Positions 53,168 to 62,217 of a stretch of DNA of 64,000 nt are shown piece by piece; the first letter of the stretch is position 1, and every line of letters starts with the position of its first letter. The stretch is from Microbacterium lacus (GTDB lineage Bacteria > Actinomycetota > Actinomycetes > Actinomycetales > Microbacteriaceae), in NCBI RefSeq assembly GCF_002812805.1, contig NZ_NMUM01000022.1:186001-250000 (forward strand), in the 5' to 3' direction. The notes under the pieces were generated by a model, which saw nothing but the letters and a program-made list of their open reading frames with translations, had not been told where the DNA came from and searched no databases. The translations under genes and the position numbers were made by a program.

Positions 53168-55072
53168 ATGGCGCGTGCCTTCCGTTCCGATCTCCGCAAT
53201 GTCGCGATCGTCGCGCACGTCGACCACGGCAAGACGACGCTGGTGGATGCCATGCTCCGCCAGACGGGCTCGTTCGGCTCGCACGAGCACACCGAAGAGC
53301 GCGCGATGGACTCGAACGACCTCGAGCGCGAAAAGGGCATCACGATCCTCGCCAAGAACACGGCGGTGACCTACAAGGGTGTCCACGCGACCGACGGTCC
53401 CGTGACGATCAACGTCATCGACACCCCCGGCCACGCCGACTTCGGTGGCGAGGTCGAGCGCGGTCTGTCGATGGTCGACGGTGTCGTCCTGCTGGTTGAC
53501 GCATCCGAGGGACCCCTCCCGCAGACGCGGTTTGTGCTGCGCAAGGCTCTCGAGGCAAAGCTCCCCGTCATCCTGCTGGTCAACAAGACCGATCGCCCCG
53601 ACGCGCGTATCGCCGAGGTTGAGGAAGAGAGCCACGACTTGCTGCTCGGGCTCGCGTCCGACCTGGTCGACGACGTTCCCGACCTTGATGTCGACGCCCT
53701 GCTCGACGTCCCCGTGGTCTACGCCAGCGGTCGCGCGGGCGCAGCTTCCCTCAACCGCCCCGACAACGGCGCGCTGCCCGACAACGACGACCTCGAGCCG
53801 CTGTTCGGCGCGATCCTCGAGCACGTGCCCGCGCCGTCGTACGAAGACGATGCGCCCCTGCAGGCGTGGGTCACAAACCTCGACTCGAGCCCCTTCCTCG
53901 GACGCCTCGCCCTGCTGCGCGTCTTCAACGGCACGCTGAAGAAGGGCCAGACGGTCGCGTGGGTGCGTGCCGACGGTTCGACCAGCAACGCGCGCATCAC
54001 TGAGCTCTTCAAGACGCGCGCCCTCGAGCGTTACCCCGCGGATGACGCGGGCCCCGGTGACATCGTCGCGATCGCCGGCTTCCCCGACATCACGATCGGC
54101 GAGACGATCGCGGATCCCGACGACATCCGTCCCCTCCCGGGGATCACGGTCGACGACCCCGCGATCTCGATGACCATCGGCACGAACACCTCGCCGCTCG
54201 TCGGCAAGGTCAAGGGGCACAAGCTCACCGCGCGTATGGTCAAGGACCGCCTCGACCGCGAGCTGATCGGTAACGTCTCGCTCAAGGTCCTCGACATCGG
54301 ACGCCCGGATGCCTGGGAGGTGCAGGGTCGAGGAGAGCTGGCCCTCGCCATCCTGGTCGAGAACATGCGACGCGAGGGCTTCGAACTCACCGTCGGTAAG
54401 CCGCAGGTGGTCACGAAGCAGGTCGATGGCAAGACGCACGAGCCCTTCGAGCACCTGACGATCGACGCTCCCGAGGAGTATCTCGGCGCGATCACACAGC
54501 TCCTGGCGGCCCGCAAGGGCCGCATGGACAACATGACCAACCACGGCACCGGCTGGGTTCGCATGGAATTCATCGTTCCCTCGCGCGGCCTGATCGGCTT
54601 CCGCACCGAGTTCCTGACCACGACCCGCGGCACCGGCATCGCAAACGCGATCTCGCACGGCTACGAGCCTTGGGCGGGCGCGATCGTCACGCGCCAGAAC
54701 GGTTCGATCGTTTCCGACCGCTCGGGTGTCGTCACCCCCTTCGCGATCATCGCCCTGCAGGAGCGCATGTCGTTCTTCGTCCAGCCCACGCAAGAGGTCT
54801 ACGAGGGCATGGTCGTCGGTGAGAACTCGCGCGCCGATGACATGGACGTGAACATCACGAAGGAGAAGAAGCTCACGAACATGCGTGCCGCGAGCTCCGA
54901 CACCTTCGAGTCGATGACGCCGCCGCGACTGCTGACGCTGGAAGAGAGCCTCGAGTTCGCCCGCGACGACGAATGCGTCGAGGTCACGCCCGAGATCGTC
55001 CGTATCCGCAAGGTCGCGCTGGACGCAAACGAGCGCGCTCGCGCCACGGCACGCCTCAAGCGCCAGGGCTGA
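53168..55072 (+). CDS. typA: Translational GTPase TypA/BipA
   Basis: 634 residues. GTPase domain: G1 'AHVDHGKTTL', G2 'REKGITI', G3 'DTPGHADF', G4 'NKTD'; followed by the beta-barrel domain 2 and the EF-G-like domains with 'NMRREGFELTVGKPQVV', and the BipA-specific C-terminal domain ending ARLKRQG. It binds ribosomes and helps assembly and stress growth. The ATG at 53168 follows AAGGA at eight bases. A degenerate 'CTTCGACA...TTGAGCCTCTCGAA' repeat remnant is just upstream (53093-53122). Confidence 0.97.
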   Translation: MARAFRSDLRNVAIVAHVDHGKTTLVDAMLRQTGSFGSHEHTEERAMDSNDLEREKGITILAKNTAVTYKGVHATDGPVTINVIDTPGHADFGGEVERGLSMVDGVVLLVDASEGPLPQTRFVLRKALEAKLPVILLVNKTDRPDARIAEVEEESHDLLLGLASDLVDDVPDLDVDALLDVPVVYASGRAGAASLNRPDNGALPDNDDLEPLFGAILEHVPAPSYEDDAPLQAWVTNLDSSPFLGRLALLRVFNGTLKKGQTVAWVRADGSTSNARITELFKTRALERYPADDAGPGDIVAIAGFPDITIGETIADPDDIRPLPGITVDDPAISMTIGTNTSPLVGKVKGHKLTARMVKDRLDRELIGNVSLKVLDIGRPDAWEVQGRGELALAILVENMRREGFELTVGKPQVVTKQVDGKTHEPFEHLTIDAPEEYLGAITQLLAARKGRMDNMTNHGTGWVRMEFIVPSRGLIGFRTEFLTTTRGTGIANAISHGYEPWAGAIVTRQNGSIVSDRSGVVTPFAIIALQERMSFFVQPTQEVYEGMVVGENSRADDMDVNITKEKKLTNMRAASSDTFESMTPPRLLTLEESLEFARDDECVEVTPEIVRIRKVALDANERARATARLKRQG

Positions 55073-55093
55073 CCTCAGAAGCCGCAGCTGCAC

Positions 55094-55151
55094 CGAGAGG
55101 ACGCAACATGCCGTGCGGGGATGAGTCCCCGCGGCATGTTGCGTCCTCTCG
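55094..55151. terminator. Long perfect hairpin between typA and azlC
   Basis: CGAGAGGACGCAACATGCCG (55094-55113) pairs exactly with its complement (55132-55151), and inside it GCGGGG pairs with CCCCGC around ATGAGT. The stem is about 25 bp. It lies 21 bp after the typA stop, so terminator function is likely, although the perfect, GC-balanced arms also look like a palindromic repeat. Confidence 0.85.
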
Positions 55152-55263
55152 CTGCATGCACGGGCGAATTCCGGGGGTCGGGCTGCGCGTCGCGGTGCCG
55201 GTGCGGCCACCGGATCTCGATCGGCATGCGGGAGCGCGCGCGCCCCGCGGATAGGCTCGAGGG

Positions 55264-56004
55264 ATGCCCCAGCCGCCCGACTCCGAGGCGCGCCGCGCAC
55301 GCAGGCAGGCGCTCGGGGTCGCTCTCGCGACGAGCGTCTATGGGGTGTCGTTCGGCGCCCTGTCCGTCGCATCCGGGCTCGATGTGTGGCAGACCTGCAT
55401 CCTGAGCCTGGTGATGTTCACCGGGGGCTCGCAGTTCGCCTTCGTGGGCGTGATCGGCGCCGGGGGGCTGGCGGCGGCGCCCGCCGCGATCGCTTCGGCA
55501 GCCCTGCTCGGTGTGCGTAACGTCGCGTACGGCATGCGGATGTCTCCCGTCATCGGTCAGGGAGCGCTCCGTCGCGCGGGGGCCGCGCACTTCACGATCG
55601 ACGAGTCGACCGCTGTCTCCCTCGCCCAGACCACGCCGCATGCCCGCACGCTCGGGTTCTGGCTGACCGGGCTCGGAATCTACGTCGGCTGGAACATCAC
55701 GACGCTTCTCGGAGCCCTCCTGGGCGACGTCCTCGGCGACCCCAAGGCGTATGGCCTCGACGCCGCCGCCGCGGCCGCCTTCCTCGCGCTGCTGTGGCCG
55801 CGGCTCCGCGGGCGCCAGGCCATCGCCGTGGGTGTGGCCGCGGCGGTCGTCGCGACCGTCTTGACCCCGGGATTGATGCCCGGGATGCCCGTGCTGCTGG
55901 CCGCCGTCGTTGCGATCGTCGTGGGGTGGTTCAACTGGCTCGGCCGCGATGACGTGCCCCCTCTCGAGCCGCTCGACGTCCCGGAACGCGAGGGACTGCC
56001 ATGA
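55264..56004 (+). CDS. azlC: Branched-chain amino acid exporter large subunit AzlC/BrnF type
   Basis: 246 residues, seven to eight TM helices. 'SVYGVSFGALSVASGLDVWQTCILSLVMFTGGSQFAFVGVIGAGG' and 'LLGVRNVAYGMRM' are the AzlC marks. It forms an exporter with AzlD for branched-chain amino acids and perhaps methionine. TAGGCT is 6 bp before the ATG, so a leaderless message is expected. Its stop overlaps azlD (ATGA). Confidence 0.93.
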   Translation: MPQPPDSEARRARRQALGVALATSVYGVSFGALSVASGLDVWQTCILSLVMFTGGSQFAFVGVIGAGGLAAAPAAIASAALLGVRNVAYGMRMSPVIGQGALRRAGAAHFTIDESTAVSLAQTTPHARTLGFWLTGLGIYVGWNITTLLGALLGDVLGDPKAYGLDAAAAAAFLALLWPRLRGRQAIAVGVAAAVVATVLTPGLMPGMPVLLAAVVAIVVGWFNWLGRDDVPPLEPLDVPEREGLP

Positions 56005-56315
56005 CCCTCTGGACCGCGGTGCTGCTCGCATCCGTCATCTGTCTCGCGCTCAAGGCGGTCGGGTATCTGCTGCCGACCGCGTGGGTGCAGGCGCCTCGCC
56101 CGGCGCGGATCGCCGACCTGCTCACCGTCGCCCTGCTCGCGGCCCTGGTTGCCGTGCAGACCCTCGGTGCGGGCCAGGCGCTCGCCGTCGATGCGCGGGT
56201 GCCGGCCGTGCTGGTCGCCGCGGGGTTGCTCGCCATCCGCGCCCCGTTCCTCGTGGTGGTCGCTGCGGCAGCAGTGACGGCAGCCCTGCTGAGGCTCGCG
56301 GGCTGGGCCGTCTGA
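56001..56315 (+). CDS. azlD: Branched-chain amino acid exporter small subunit AzlD/BrnE type
   Basis: 104 residues, four TM helices: 'LWTAVLLASVICLALKAVGYLLP', then 'IADLLTVALLAALVAVQTLG', and two further segments. The 4-bp overlap with azlC and small size fit AzlD. It is required together with AzlC for export. Confidence 0.93.
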   Translation: MTLWTAVLLASVICLALKAVGYLLPTAWVQAPRPARIADLLTVALLAALVAVQTLGAGQALAVDARVPAVLVAAGLLAIRAPFLVVVAAAAVTAALLRLAGWAV

Positions 56316-56346
56316 GCCGGGACTCGCGCGGGGTATCGTCGAGCCC

Positions 56347-56760
56347 ATGCCGCAGTTCGTCTCACGCATCCCGACGTTGGTCATTGCCGCGCTCGCGGGC
56401 GCCGTTTTCGGCGTCGTCGGCACGGTCGCTCACGCGGCGACGATCTGGGGCATCCCGGTCGGCCTCGTCCTGGGGATCCTCGGGGCCGCGGCCCTGATGC
56501 TCGCCATCCGGCTGCTCGCCGATCGGTGGGCCTCGGTCGCGGCCGGCGTAGGCATAACGCTGGCCGTCATCGTGTTCTCGGGGGAGGGACCCGGCGGATC
56601 CGTCATCGCCCCCGCGGGCATGGCCGCTGTGATCTGGACGGTCGCCTGCCCGCTCGTCGCCGTGCTGATCGTGGCCTGGCCCGAGTTCCCGACGTCCACC
56701 CGGCCCGCTGCAGTCTCGGGGCCTGACGCGTCCGTCGGCGGCGACGCCGGCCGGATCTGA
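56347..56760 (+). CDS. Four-helix membrane protein, DUF6113-like
   Basis: 137 residues with four hydrophobic segments (about 10-30, 35-56, 63-80, 88-110) and a short hydrophilic tail. Small proteins of this topology lie just before fdxA in many actinobacteria (I recall DUF6113; not verified). TATCGT occurs 7 bp before the ATG, the leaderless spacing. Function unknown. Confidence 0.75.
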   Translation: MPQFVSRIPTLVIAALAGAVFGVVGTVAHAATIWGIPVGLVLGILGAAALMLAIRLLADRWASVAAGVGITLAVIVFSGEGPGGSVIAPAGMAAVIWTVACPLVAVLIVAWPEFPTSTRPAAVSGPDASVGGDAGRI

Positions 56761-56789
56761 GCGCGTCCGCGCCGACATAGACTGGTCGG

Positions 56790-57110
56790 GTGACCTACGT
56801 GATCGCCCTCCCGTGCGTCGATGTGAAGGATCGTGCCTGCATCGACGAGTGCCCCGTCGACTGCATCTACGAGGGCGAACGATCGCTGTACATCCACCCG
56901 GATGAGTGCGTCGACTGCGGTGCTTGCGAGCCCGTGTGCCCGGTCGAGGCCATCTACTACGAAGATGACCTGCCCGCCGAGTGGAGCGACTACTACAAGG
57001 CCAACGTCGAGTTCTTCGACGACATCGGGTCCCCGGGTGGAGCAGCCAAGGTCGGCGTGATCCACAAGGATCATCCCGTCATCGAGGCGCTCCCTCCGCA
57101 GGAGCACTGA
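56790..57110 (+). CDS. fdxA: 7Fe ferredoxin FdxA
   Basis: 106 residues with the two cluster motifs '[21 protein letters not shown]' and '[20 protein letters not shown]', the 3Fe-4S and 4Fe-4S pattern of actinobacterial ferredoxins; the C-terminus '[17 protein letters not shown]' is typical. It transfers electrons in the cytosol. GTG start at 56790 is preceded by TAGACT at 6 bp (leaderless). dapC follows after 2 bp. Confidence 0.95.
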   Translation: MTYVIALPCVDVKDRACIDECPVDCIYEGERSLYIHPDECVDCGACEPVCPVEAIYYEDDLPAEWSDYYKANVEFFDDIGSPGGAAKVGVIHKDHPVIEALPPQEH

Positions 57111-57112
57111 GC

Positions 57113-58225
57113 GTGGGGGTCCTGGGCCTCCCCGACTACCCGTGGGACCAGGTCGAGCCCTACGCGGCCCGGGCGCGGCAGCATCCGGATGGCATCGCGG
57201 ATCTCTCGATCGGCTCGCCGGTCGATCCCACTCCCGACATCATCCGCCGGGCGCTCTCCGAGGCGACGGACGCGCACGCGTACCCGCAGACGGTCGGAAC
57301 GCCCGCGCTTCGTGAGGCGATCGCCGAGTGGTTCGACCGCCGACGCGGTGTCGCCGGGCTCGAACCCCGCAACGTGCTGCCGACGATCGGGTCGAAAGAG
57401 CTCGTGGCGCTGCTGCCGACGCTCCTGGGGCTCGGCGAACGAGATGTGGTCGTGCATCCGCGCGCCGCGTATCCGACGTACGAGATCGGTGCGCGCGTTG
57501 CGGGAGCGATCCCGTTCGCGTCGGACGAACCGGACGAGTGGCCTGCCGGGACGCGCCTCGTCTGGCTCAACTCGCCCGGCAACCCCGATGGTGGAGTGCT
57601 GGATGCCCCGCAGCTCGCTCGCGCGGTCGCCCGTGCCCGCGAACTCGGCGCCGTCATCGCCGGCGACGAGTGTTATGCCGAGCTGGGCTGGGCTGGCCCG
57701 TGGGCGAACGAGCCCATCCCCAGCATCCTCGATCCGCGTGTCACGGGCGGTGACCCGACGGGCGTGCTGGCCGTGTATTCGCTCAGCAAGCAGTCGAACC
57801 TCGCCGGGTACCGTGCCGCGTTCCTGGCGGGTGACCCCGACTTGATCGCGCGCCTCGCCAACGTGCGCAAGCATCTTGGGCTCATGCTGCCCGGCCCTGT
57901 ACAGGCGGCGATGGTCGTCGCCCTCGGTGACGACGCGCACGTCGCCGCGCAGAAGGAGTTGTATCGCGCCCGCCGCGCCGCGCTCAAGCCGGCGCTTGAG
58001 GCGGCCGGGTTCACGATCGACCGCAGCGAGGCCGGTCTTTACCTCTGGGCGACCGAGGGGCTCGACGCGTGGGACAGCATGGGGCGGCTGGCGGATCTCG
58101 GCATCCTCGCGGGCCCGGGCGTCTTCTACGGCGAGCACTTCCCGCAGCATGTTCGGCTCTCGCTTACCGCGACCGACGAGCGCATCGCCAGCGCGGCAGC
58201 GCGGCTCCGCGCGACCGTTTCGTAG
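57113..58225 (+). CDS. dapC: Succinyldiaminopimelate transaminase
   Basis: 370 residues, type I aminotransferase fold with PLP lysine in 'AVYSLSKQSNLAGYRAAF' and 'LNSPGNPDGG' (N-P motif). It makes N-succinyl-L,L-diaminopimelate in lysine and peptidoglycan synthesis. The actinobacterial dapC follows fdxA in this order in many genomes. GTG start at 57113, GGAG eight bases upstream, 2 bp after the fdxA stop. dapD and dapE lie 3-4 kb downstream, completing the succinylase branch. Confidence 0.94.
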   Translation: MGVLGLPDYPWDQVEPYAARARQHPDGIADLSIGSPVDPTPDIIRRALSEATDAHAYPQTVGTPALREAIAEWFDRRRGVAGLEPRNVLPTIGSKELVALLPTLLGLGERDVVVHPRAAYPTYEIGARVAGAIPFASDEPDEWPAGTRLVWLNSPGNPDGGVLDAPQLARAVARARELGAVIAGDECYAELGWAGPWANEPIPSILDPRVTGGDPTGVLAVYSLSKQSNLAGYRAAFLAGDPDLIARLANVRKHLGLMLPGPVQAAMVVALGDDAHVAAQKELYRARRAALKPALEAAGFTIDRSEAGLYLWATEGLDAWDSMGRLADLGILAGPGVFYGEHFPQHVRLSLTATDERIASAAARLRATVS

Positions 58226-58285
58226 ACATCCACCATCGAATCCGCCGACGCTTTGGGCGGTTCGATAGTAGGCGCGATGGCCCAC

Positions 58286-58291
58286 TAGGCT
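58286..58291 (+). promoter_or_regulatory. -10 box of gltA
   Basis: TAGGCT, about 134 bp before the start codon. It gives a long leader for citrate synthase; I see no riboswitch in it. Confidence 0.5.
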
Positions 58292-58424
58292 GTAACGACG
58301 CGGATGTCTGGGGCCCATCAGCCTCGACGCCGCCGTTCCGGTCTTCGCTTCACCAGCGCCGCGCCGAACGAAAGCCGCCCGCCGCGGCTGAACCCCCAGA
58401 CGACGACAATCGCAAGGAGGCGCC

Positions 58425-59765
58425 GTGAGCAACGATGTCAATGAAGACGCCACGCAGAACGAATCGGGCAGCACGTCGGCAGCACCACAGCCCACGAAGG
58501 CGTTCTTGAGCATCGCTGATCGAACGGCGGAATTCCCCGTCCTGCAGGCAAGTGACGGTACTCCGAGCATCGATATCTCGACCTTCATGCGTCAGACCGG
58601 GCACACCACGCTCGACTACGGCTTCGTGAACACCGCCGCCACAAAGTCGGCTATCACGTTCATCGACGGCGACAAGGGGATCCTGCGCTATCGCGGTTAC
58701 CCGATCGAGCAGCTCGCCACGCACTCGAGCTACCTCGAGGTCGCTTGGCTGCTCATCTACGGCGAGCTGCCGAGCGCCGACGAACTCGCGGCGTTCGATG
58801 ACCGCATCCGTCACCACACGCTCCTGCACGAGGATCTCAAGCGCTTCTTCTCTGCCCTGCCCCACACGGCGCACCCGATGTCGGTGCTTTCGTCCGCCGT
58901 GTCGGCGCTGTCGACGTACTACGAGCGCGAGTCCGACCCGAACAACCCCGAGCACATCGAGCTCAACACGATCCGGATGCTCGCGAAGCTTCCCGTGATC
59001 GCGGCGTACGCGCACAAGAAGAGCGTCGGCCAGGCCTTCCTCTACCCCGACAACTCGCTGAGCTTCGTCGACAACTTCCTGAAGCTCAATTTCGGCGTGC
59101 TGAGCGAGATCTACGAGCCGAACCCGGTCATGTCGCGGGCGCTCGAACGCTTGCTGATTCTGCACGAAGACCACGAGCAGAACGCTTCCACGTCGACGGT
59201 GCGGCTTGTCGGATCGACCGGCGCGAACCAGTTCTCGTCGATCTCGGCGGGAATCAATGCGCTCTACGGCCCGCTGCACGGTGGTGCCAATGAGGCCGTT
59301 CTCGACATGCTGGGCAAGATCCGCGACTCGGGCGAGAGTGTTGCGCGCTTCGTCGAGCGGGTCAAGAACAAGGAAGACGGGGTCAAGCTCATGGGCTTCG
59401 GCCACCGCGTCTACAAGAACTACGACCCGCGCGCCAAGCTCGTGAAGGAGTCGGCAGACGAGGTGCTCGAAGCGCTCGGCGTCAGCGACCCGCTCCTGGA
59501 TCTGGCGAAGGAACTCGAAGAGCTGGCGCTCAGCGACGACTACTTCAAGGAGCGTCGCCTCTACCCGAACGTCGACTTCTACACCGGCGTGATCTACAAG
59601 GCGATGGGCTTCCCGACGCGCATGTTCACGGTGCTCTTCGCGATCGGCCGTCTGCCGGGCTGGCTCGCGCACTGGCGCGAGATGCAGCTCGATCCGCAGA
59701 CGAAGATCGGTCGGCCGCAGCAGCTGTACACGGGTGCGCCCGAGCGCAACTACCCCGGCGTCTGA
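58425..59765 (+). CDS. gltA: Citrate synthase
   Basis: 446 residues, type II citrate synthase. Active-site His and Asp are in 'GPLHGGANEAVLDML' and 'MGFGHRVYKNYDPRA...DFYTGVIYKAMG'. It condenses acetyl-CoA and oxaloacetate at the entrance of the TCA cycle. GTG start at 58425 with AAGGAGG upstream. It is downstream of dapC but with its own promoter. Confidence 0.97.
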   Translation: MSNDVNEDATQNESGSTSAAPQPTKAFLSIADRTAEFPVLQASDGTPSIDISTFMRQTGHTTLDYGFVNTAATKSAITFIDGDKGILRYRGYPIEQLATHSSYLEVAWLLIYGELPSADELAAFDDRIRHHTLLHEDLKRFFSALPHTAHPMSVLSSAVSALSTYYERESDPNNPEHIELNTIRMLAKLPVIAAYAHKKSVGQAFLYPDNSLSFVDNFLKLNFGVLSEIYEPNPVMSRALERLLILHEDHEQNASTSTVRLVGSTGANQFSSISAGINALYGPLHGGANEAVLDMLGKIRDSGESVARFVERVKNKEDGVKLMGFGHRVYKNYDPRAKLVKESADEVLEALGVSDPLLDLAKELEELALSDDYFKERRLYPNVDFYTGVIYKAMGFPTRMFTVLFAIGRLPGWLAHWREMQLDPQTKIGRPQQLYTGAPERNYPGV

Positions 59766-59774
59766 CCCCCGCAC

Positions 59775-59914
59775 GGTCACTGAGCTTGTCGAAGTGACCT
59801 GTTGTGCCTGGTTGCTCCCTTCGACAGGCTCAGGGAGCGTGAGGTCGGTCGGTCACTGAGCTTGTCGAAGTGACCCGTTGTGCCTGGTTGCTCCCTTCGA
59901 CAGGCTCAGGGAGC
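59775..59914. repeat. Two tandem 76-bp units of conserved-loop hairpins
   Basis: Unit 1 (59775-59838) and unit 2 (59851-59914) start 76 bp apart and differ by one base. Each has hairpin a (GGTCACT stem, loop GAGCTTGTCGA, AGTGACC) and hairpin b (GCTCCCT stem, loop TCGACAGGCTC, AGGGAGC). The two loops are complementary to each other at 10 of 11 bases. The repeat lies after gltA and runs into the 3' end of the GIY-YIG gene. Confidence 0.93.
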
Positions 59915-60220
59915 GTGAGGTTCGCGTCGAGACGTGGCGCCCGTGGAGCGGGAGAGTCCGGGAAGTTCGGACAACCGTCCATCGATCAGCGCCATCTTTT
60001 TCGCTCGGCTCCACCCCTGTATCTGCTTTTCCCAGGAGAAGATGCGTTCGATCGATTCGTCGAACGCGCACCAGACGAGTGTGACCGGCCGACGGCGGCG
60101 CGTGTACGCGGCACCTCCGTCATCCTGATTGTGTTCCCATACCCTGTGCTCTATGTCGCGCGCGGTGCTGCCGGTGTAAAAGCTGCCGTCTGCGCAGCGC
60201 AGGATGTACACGAAGGGCAT
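59906..60220 (-). CDS. GIY-YIG nuclease-domain protein
   Basis: 104 residues: 'PFVYILRCADGSFYTGSTARDIEHRVWEHNQ' holds the GIY-YIG pair (VYI...FYTG) and the catalytic Arg (R at HRV), then 'LVWCAFDESIERIFSWEKQIQGWSRAKKMALIDG' with the family's E-K-Q pattern. It resembles YhbQ/SLX1-like stand-alone GIY-YIG proteins, putative endonucleases. The last residues (REPHAP) and the stop come from the hairpin repeat at 59890-59914, so the repeat has supplied the C-terminus. Confidence 0.9.
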   Translation of the reverse strand: MPFVYILRCADGSFYTGSTARDIEHRVWEHNQDDGGAAYTRRRRPVTLVWCAFDESIERIFSWEKQIQGWSRAKKMALIDGRLSELPGLSRSTGATSRREPHAP

Positions 60221-60284
60221 GATTCAGTGTCGGAGCTGTCAACGGACGGGCTCCGTAGTTCTCCACAGGCGAGGCGGCCTGGCT

Positions 60285-60309
60285 GCTCCCTTCGACAGGC
60301 TCAGGGAGC
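60285..60309. repeat. Conserved-loop hairpin, single copy
   Basis: GCTCCCT, TCGACAGGCTC loop, AGGGAGC: a perfect 7-bp stem identical to hairpin b of the 59775 array. It lies between the GIY-YIG gene and ppk2. Confidence 0.9.
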
Positions 60310-60321
60310 GTGGGGCGAGGA

Positions 60322-61128
60322 TCAGCCCTCGCGGGCGATGACCTCGGCCGCGTAGTCCGGCACAGCGTTGTCATCGTCCCGCGGCGGTCGCTCGTAACCG
60401 CCCGACACCGGACGCTCGGGAATCACGATGTCCTCGCGTGAGACGGGCTCGGACGGGATCTGCGAAAGCAGATGAGCCATCATGTTGACGCGCCCGCGCC
60501 GCTTGTCTTCGTTGTCGACCTCGAACCAGGGCGACTCCGGGATGTCGGTGTGGACGAACATCGTGTCCTTGGCCCGGGAGTAGTCCTCCCACTTGGTGAT
60601 CGATGAGACATCGTTCGGGCTCAGCTTCCACCGGCGCATCGGATCACGGGCGCGGTCGTGGAACCGGCGCTCCTGTTCGATATCCGACACCGAGAACCAG
60701 TACTTGAGCAGGATGATGCCGTCCTCCACCAGCATCCGCTCGAAAATGGGTGCTTGGTGCAGGAACCGATGGTATTCGGCGTTCGTGCAGTAACCCATCA
60801 CGTGTTCGACACCCGCGCGGTTGTACCAGGACCGATCCATCAGGACGATCTCGCCCGCCGCGGGCAGATGCGCGACGTAGCGCTGGAAGTACCAGGTCGT
60901 CTTCTCGCGCTCGGTTGGCGTGGGCAAAGCCACGATGCGCGTGACACGCGGATTGAGGTACTCGGAGACTCGTTTGATCGTCGACCCCTTGCCCGCCGCA
61001 TCACGCCCCTCGAAGATGACGACGATGCGCGCACCGGTCGCCTGCACCCACGCCTGCATGTCGACGAGGCGCGCCTGCAGGGCCTTCAACTCGCTCTTGT
61101 ACAGGGCCTTCGGCATCCGCTTACTCAT
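60322..61128 (-). CDS. ppk2: Polyphosphate kinase 2
   Basis: 268 residues, class I PPK2 single domain. Walker A 'GRDAAGKGSTIKRV', lid 'MDRSWYNRAGVEHVMGYC' (Walker B-type D) and 'RRWKLSPNDVSSITKWEDYSRAKDTMFVHTD'. It uses polyphosphate to phosphorylate nucleoside di- or monophosphates. TAGGGT lies 6 bp before the ATG at 61128 (leaderless). Confidence 0.95.
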   Translation of the reverse strand: MSKRMPKALYKSELKALQARLVDMQAWVQATGARIVVIFEGRDAAGKGSTIKRVSEYLNPRVTRIVALPTPTEREKTTWYFQRYVAHLPAAGEIVLMDRSWYNRAGVEHVMGYCTNAEYHRFLHQAPIFERMLVEDGIILLKYWFSVSDIEQERRFHDRARDPMRRWKLSPNDVSSITKWEDYSRAKDTMFVHTDIPESPWFEVDNEDKRRGRVNMMAHLLSQIPSEPVSREDIVIPERPVSGGYERPPRDDDNAVPDYAAEVIAREG

Positions 61129-61161
61129 GGCGCCACCCTACGCGAGGGCGCTTCGGGCGCG

Positions 61162-61180
61162 CCCTTCGACAGGCTCAGGG
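61162..61180. repeat. Conserved-loop hairpin with short stem
   Basis: CCCT, loop TCGACAGGCTC, AGGG between ppk2 and dapD; a fourth member of the family with the same loop. Confidence 0.85.
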
Positions 61181-61196
61181 AGCGTCCGCACCGGGC

Positions 61197-62153
61197 TCAG
61201 GCGTGGAGAGCCTCGTTGAGTGTCACGCCGACTCCCGCGCGGCGGACGGCCTCGACAGCGCCCGATACGGAGTTGCGCCGGAACAGGATGCCGTCGCTGC
61301 CCGAGAGCTCGGCGGCCTTGACGACCGGCACCGTGCCATCGGCCGTCGGCGCGGCGTCGACGAGCGCGACCTTCGTCCCGGCGGTCACATAGAGCCCCGC
61401 CTCGACGACGCAGTCGTCACCGAGCGAGATGCCGACACCGGCATTCGCCCCGAGCAGGGTGCGCGCGCCGATCGAGATGCGATGCGTCCCGCCGCCCGAG
61501 AGCGTGCCCATGATCGACGCGCCTCCGCCGATGTCGCTGCCGTCGCCGATGACGACGCCCTGTGACACGCGACCCTCGATCATCGAGGAGCCGAGGGTTC
61601 CGGCGTTGAAGTTGACGAACCCCTCGTGCATGACCGTCGTGCCGGGGGAGAGGTAGGCGCCCAGACGCACGCGCGAGGCATCCGCGATCCGCACGCCGAC
61701 GGGAGTGACGTAGTCGGTCAGACGCGGGAACTTATCGAGCGAGCCCACCTGGATGCCGTCACGCAGCAGCAGGGGACGCAGGCGAGTGGCATCGTCGGGA
61801 TGCATCGGGCCGGCGTTCGTCCACGCCACCACGGGCAGGTGCCCGAAGATGCCGTCGAGGTTGACCTCGTTCGGGGTGGCCAACAGGTGCGAGAGTACGT
61901 GCAGGCGCAGGTACGCGTCGGAGGTCGATGCGGGAGGTGCGTCGAGGTCGATCTCGACCGTGACGGCCTCGACCGTGACCCCGCGACGGTCATCGGGAGC
62001 GGCCAGGCGGTCGACGTTGTCGTCCGCGATCGCCGCGTCGCGTCCGAGCGGCACACGGCCGAGTTGCGGATTCGGGTACCAGGTGTCGAGCACCGTCCCG
62101 TCGCTCGAGATCGTCGCCAGTCCCTCGCCCCACACCCACCGCTCGCTACTCAT
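61197..62153 (-). CDS. dapD: Tetrahydrodipicolinate N-succinyltransferase
   Basis: 318 residues. An N-terminal domain ([27 protein letters not shown]), a middle domain, and a left-handed beta-helix with hexapeptide repeats ('[57 protein letters not shown]'). It is the actinobacterial type. It makes N-succinyl-L-2-amino-6-oxopimelate. TAGCGT lies 7 bp before the ATG at 62153 (leaderless). dapE is divergent 64 bp away. Confidence 0.95.
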   Translation of the reverse strand: MSSERWVWGEGLATISSDGTVLDTWYPNPQLGRVPLGRDAAIADDNVDRLAAPDDRRGVTVEAVTVEIDLDAPPASTSDAYLRLHVLSHLLATPNEVNLDGIFGHLPVVAWTNAGPMHPDDATRLRPLLLRDGIQVGSLDKFPRLTDYVTPVGVRIADASRVRLGAYLSPGTTVMHEGFVNFNAGTLGSSMIEGRVSQGVVIGDGSDIGGGASIMGTLSGGGTHRISIGARTLLGANAGVGISLGDDCVVEAGLYVTAGTKVALVDAAPTADGTVPVVKAAELSGSDGILFRRNSVSGAVEAVRRAGVGVTLNEALHA

Positions 62154-62217
62154 GCCACCCACGCTACCGAACCGCGCGGGCCCGGGTTGGCCACGATCGC
62201 GCCGGTACACTCGGGGG

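Noticed and set aside
51344-55372. A 1342-codon open frame on the minus strand
   Set aside because: It lies antisense to the oppA-type gene and typA, with Arg/Asp/Val-rich shadow translation and no recognisable domain; a high-GC frame artefact.
59775-59914. Tandem repeat as a CRISPR array
   Set aside because: Two 76-bp units without spacers of variable sequence, each made of two hairpins; no cas genes nearby.
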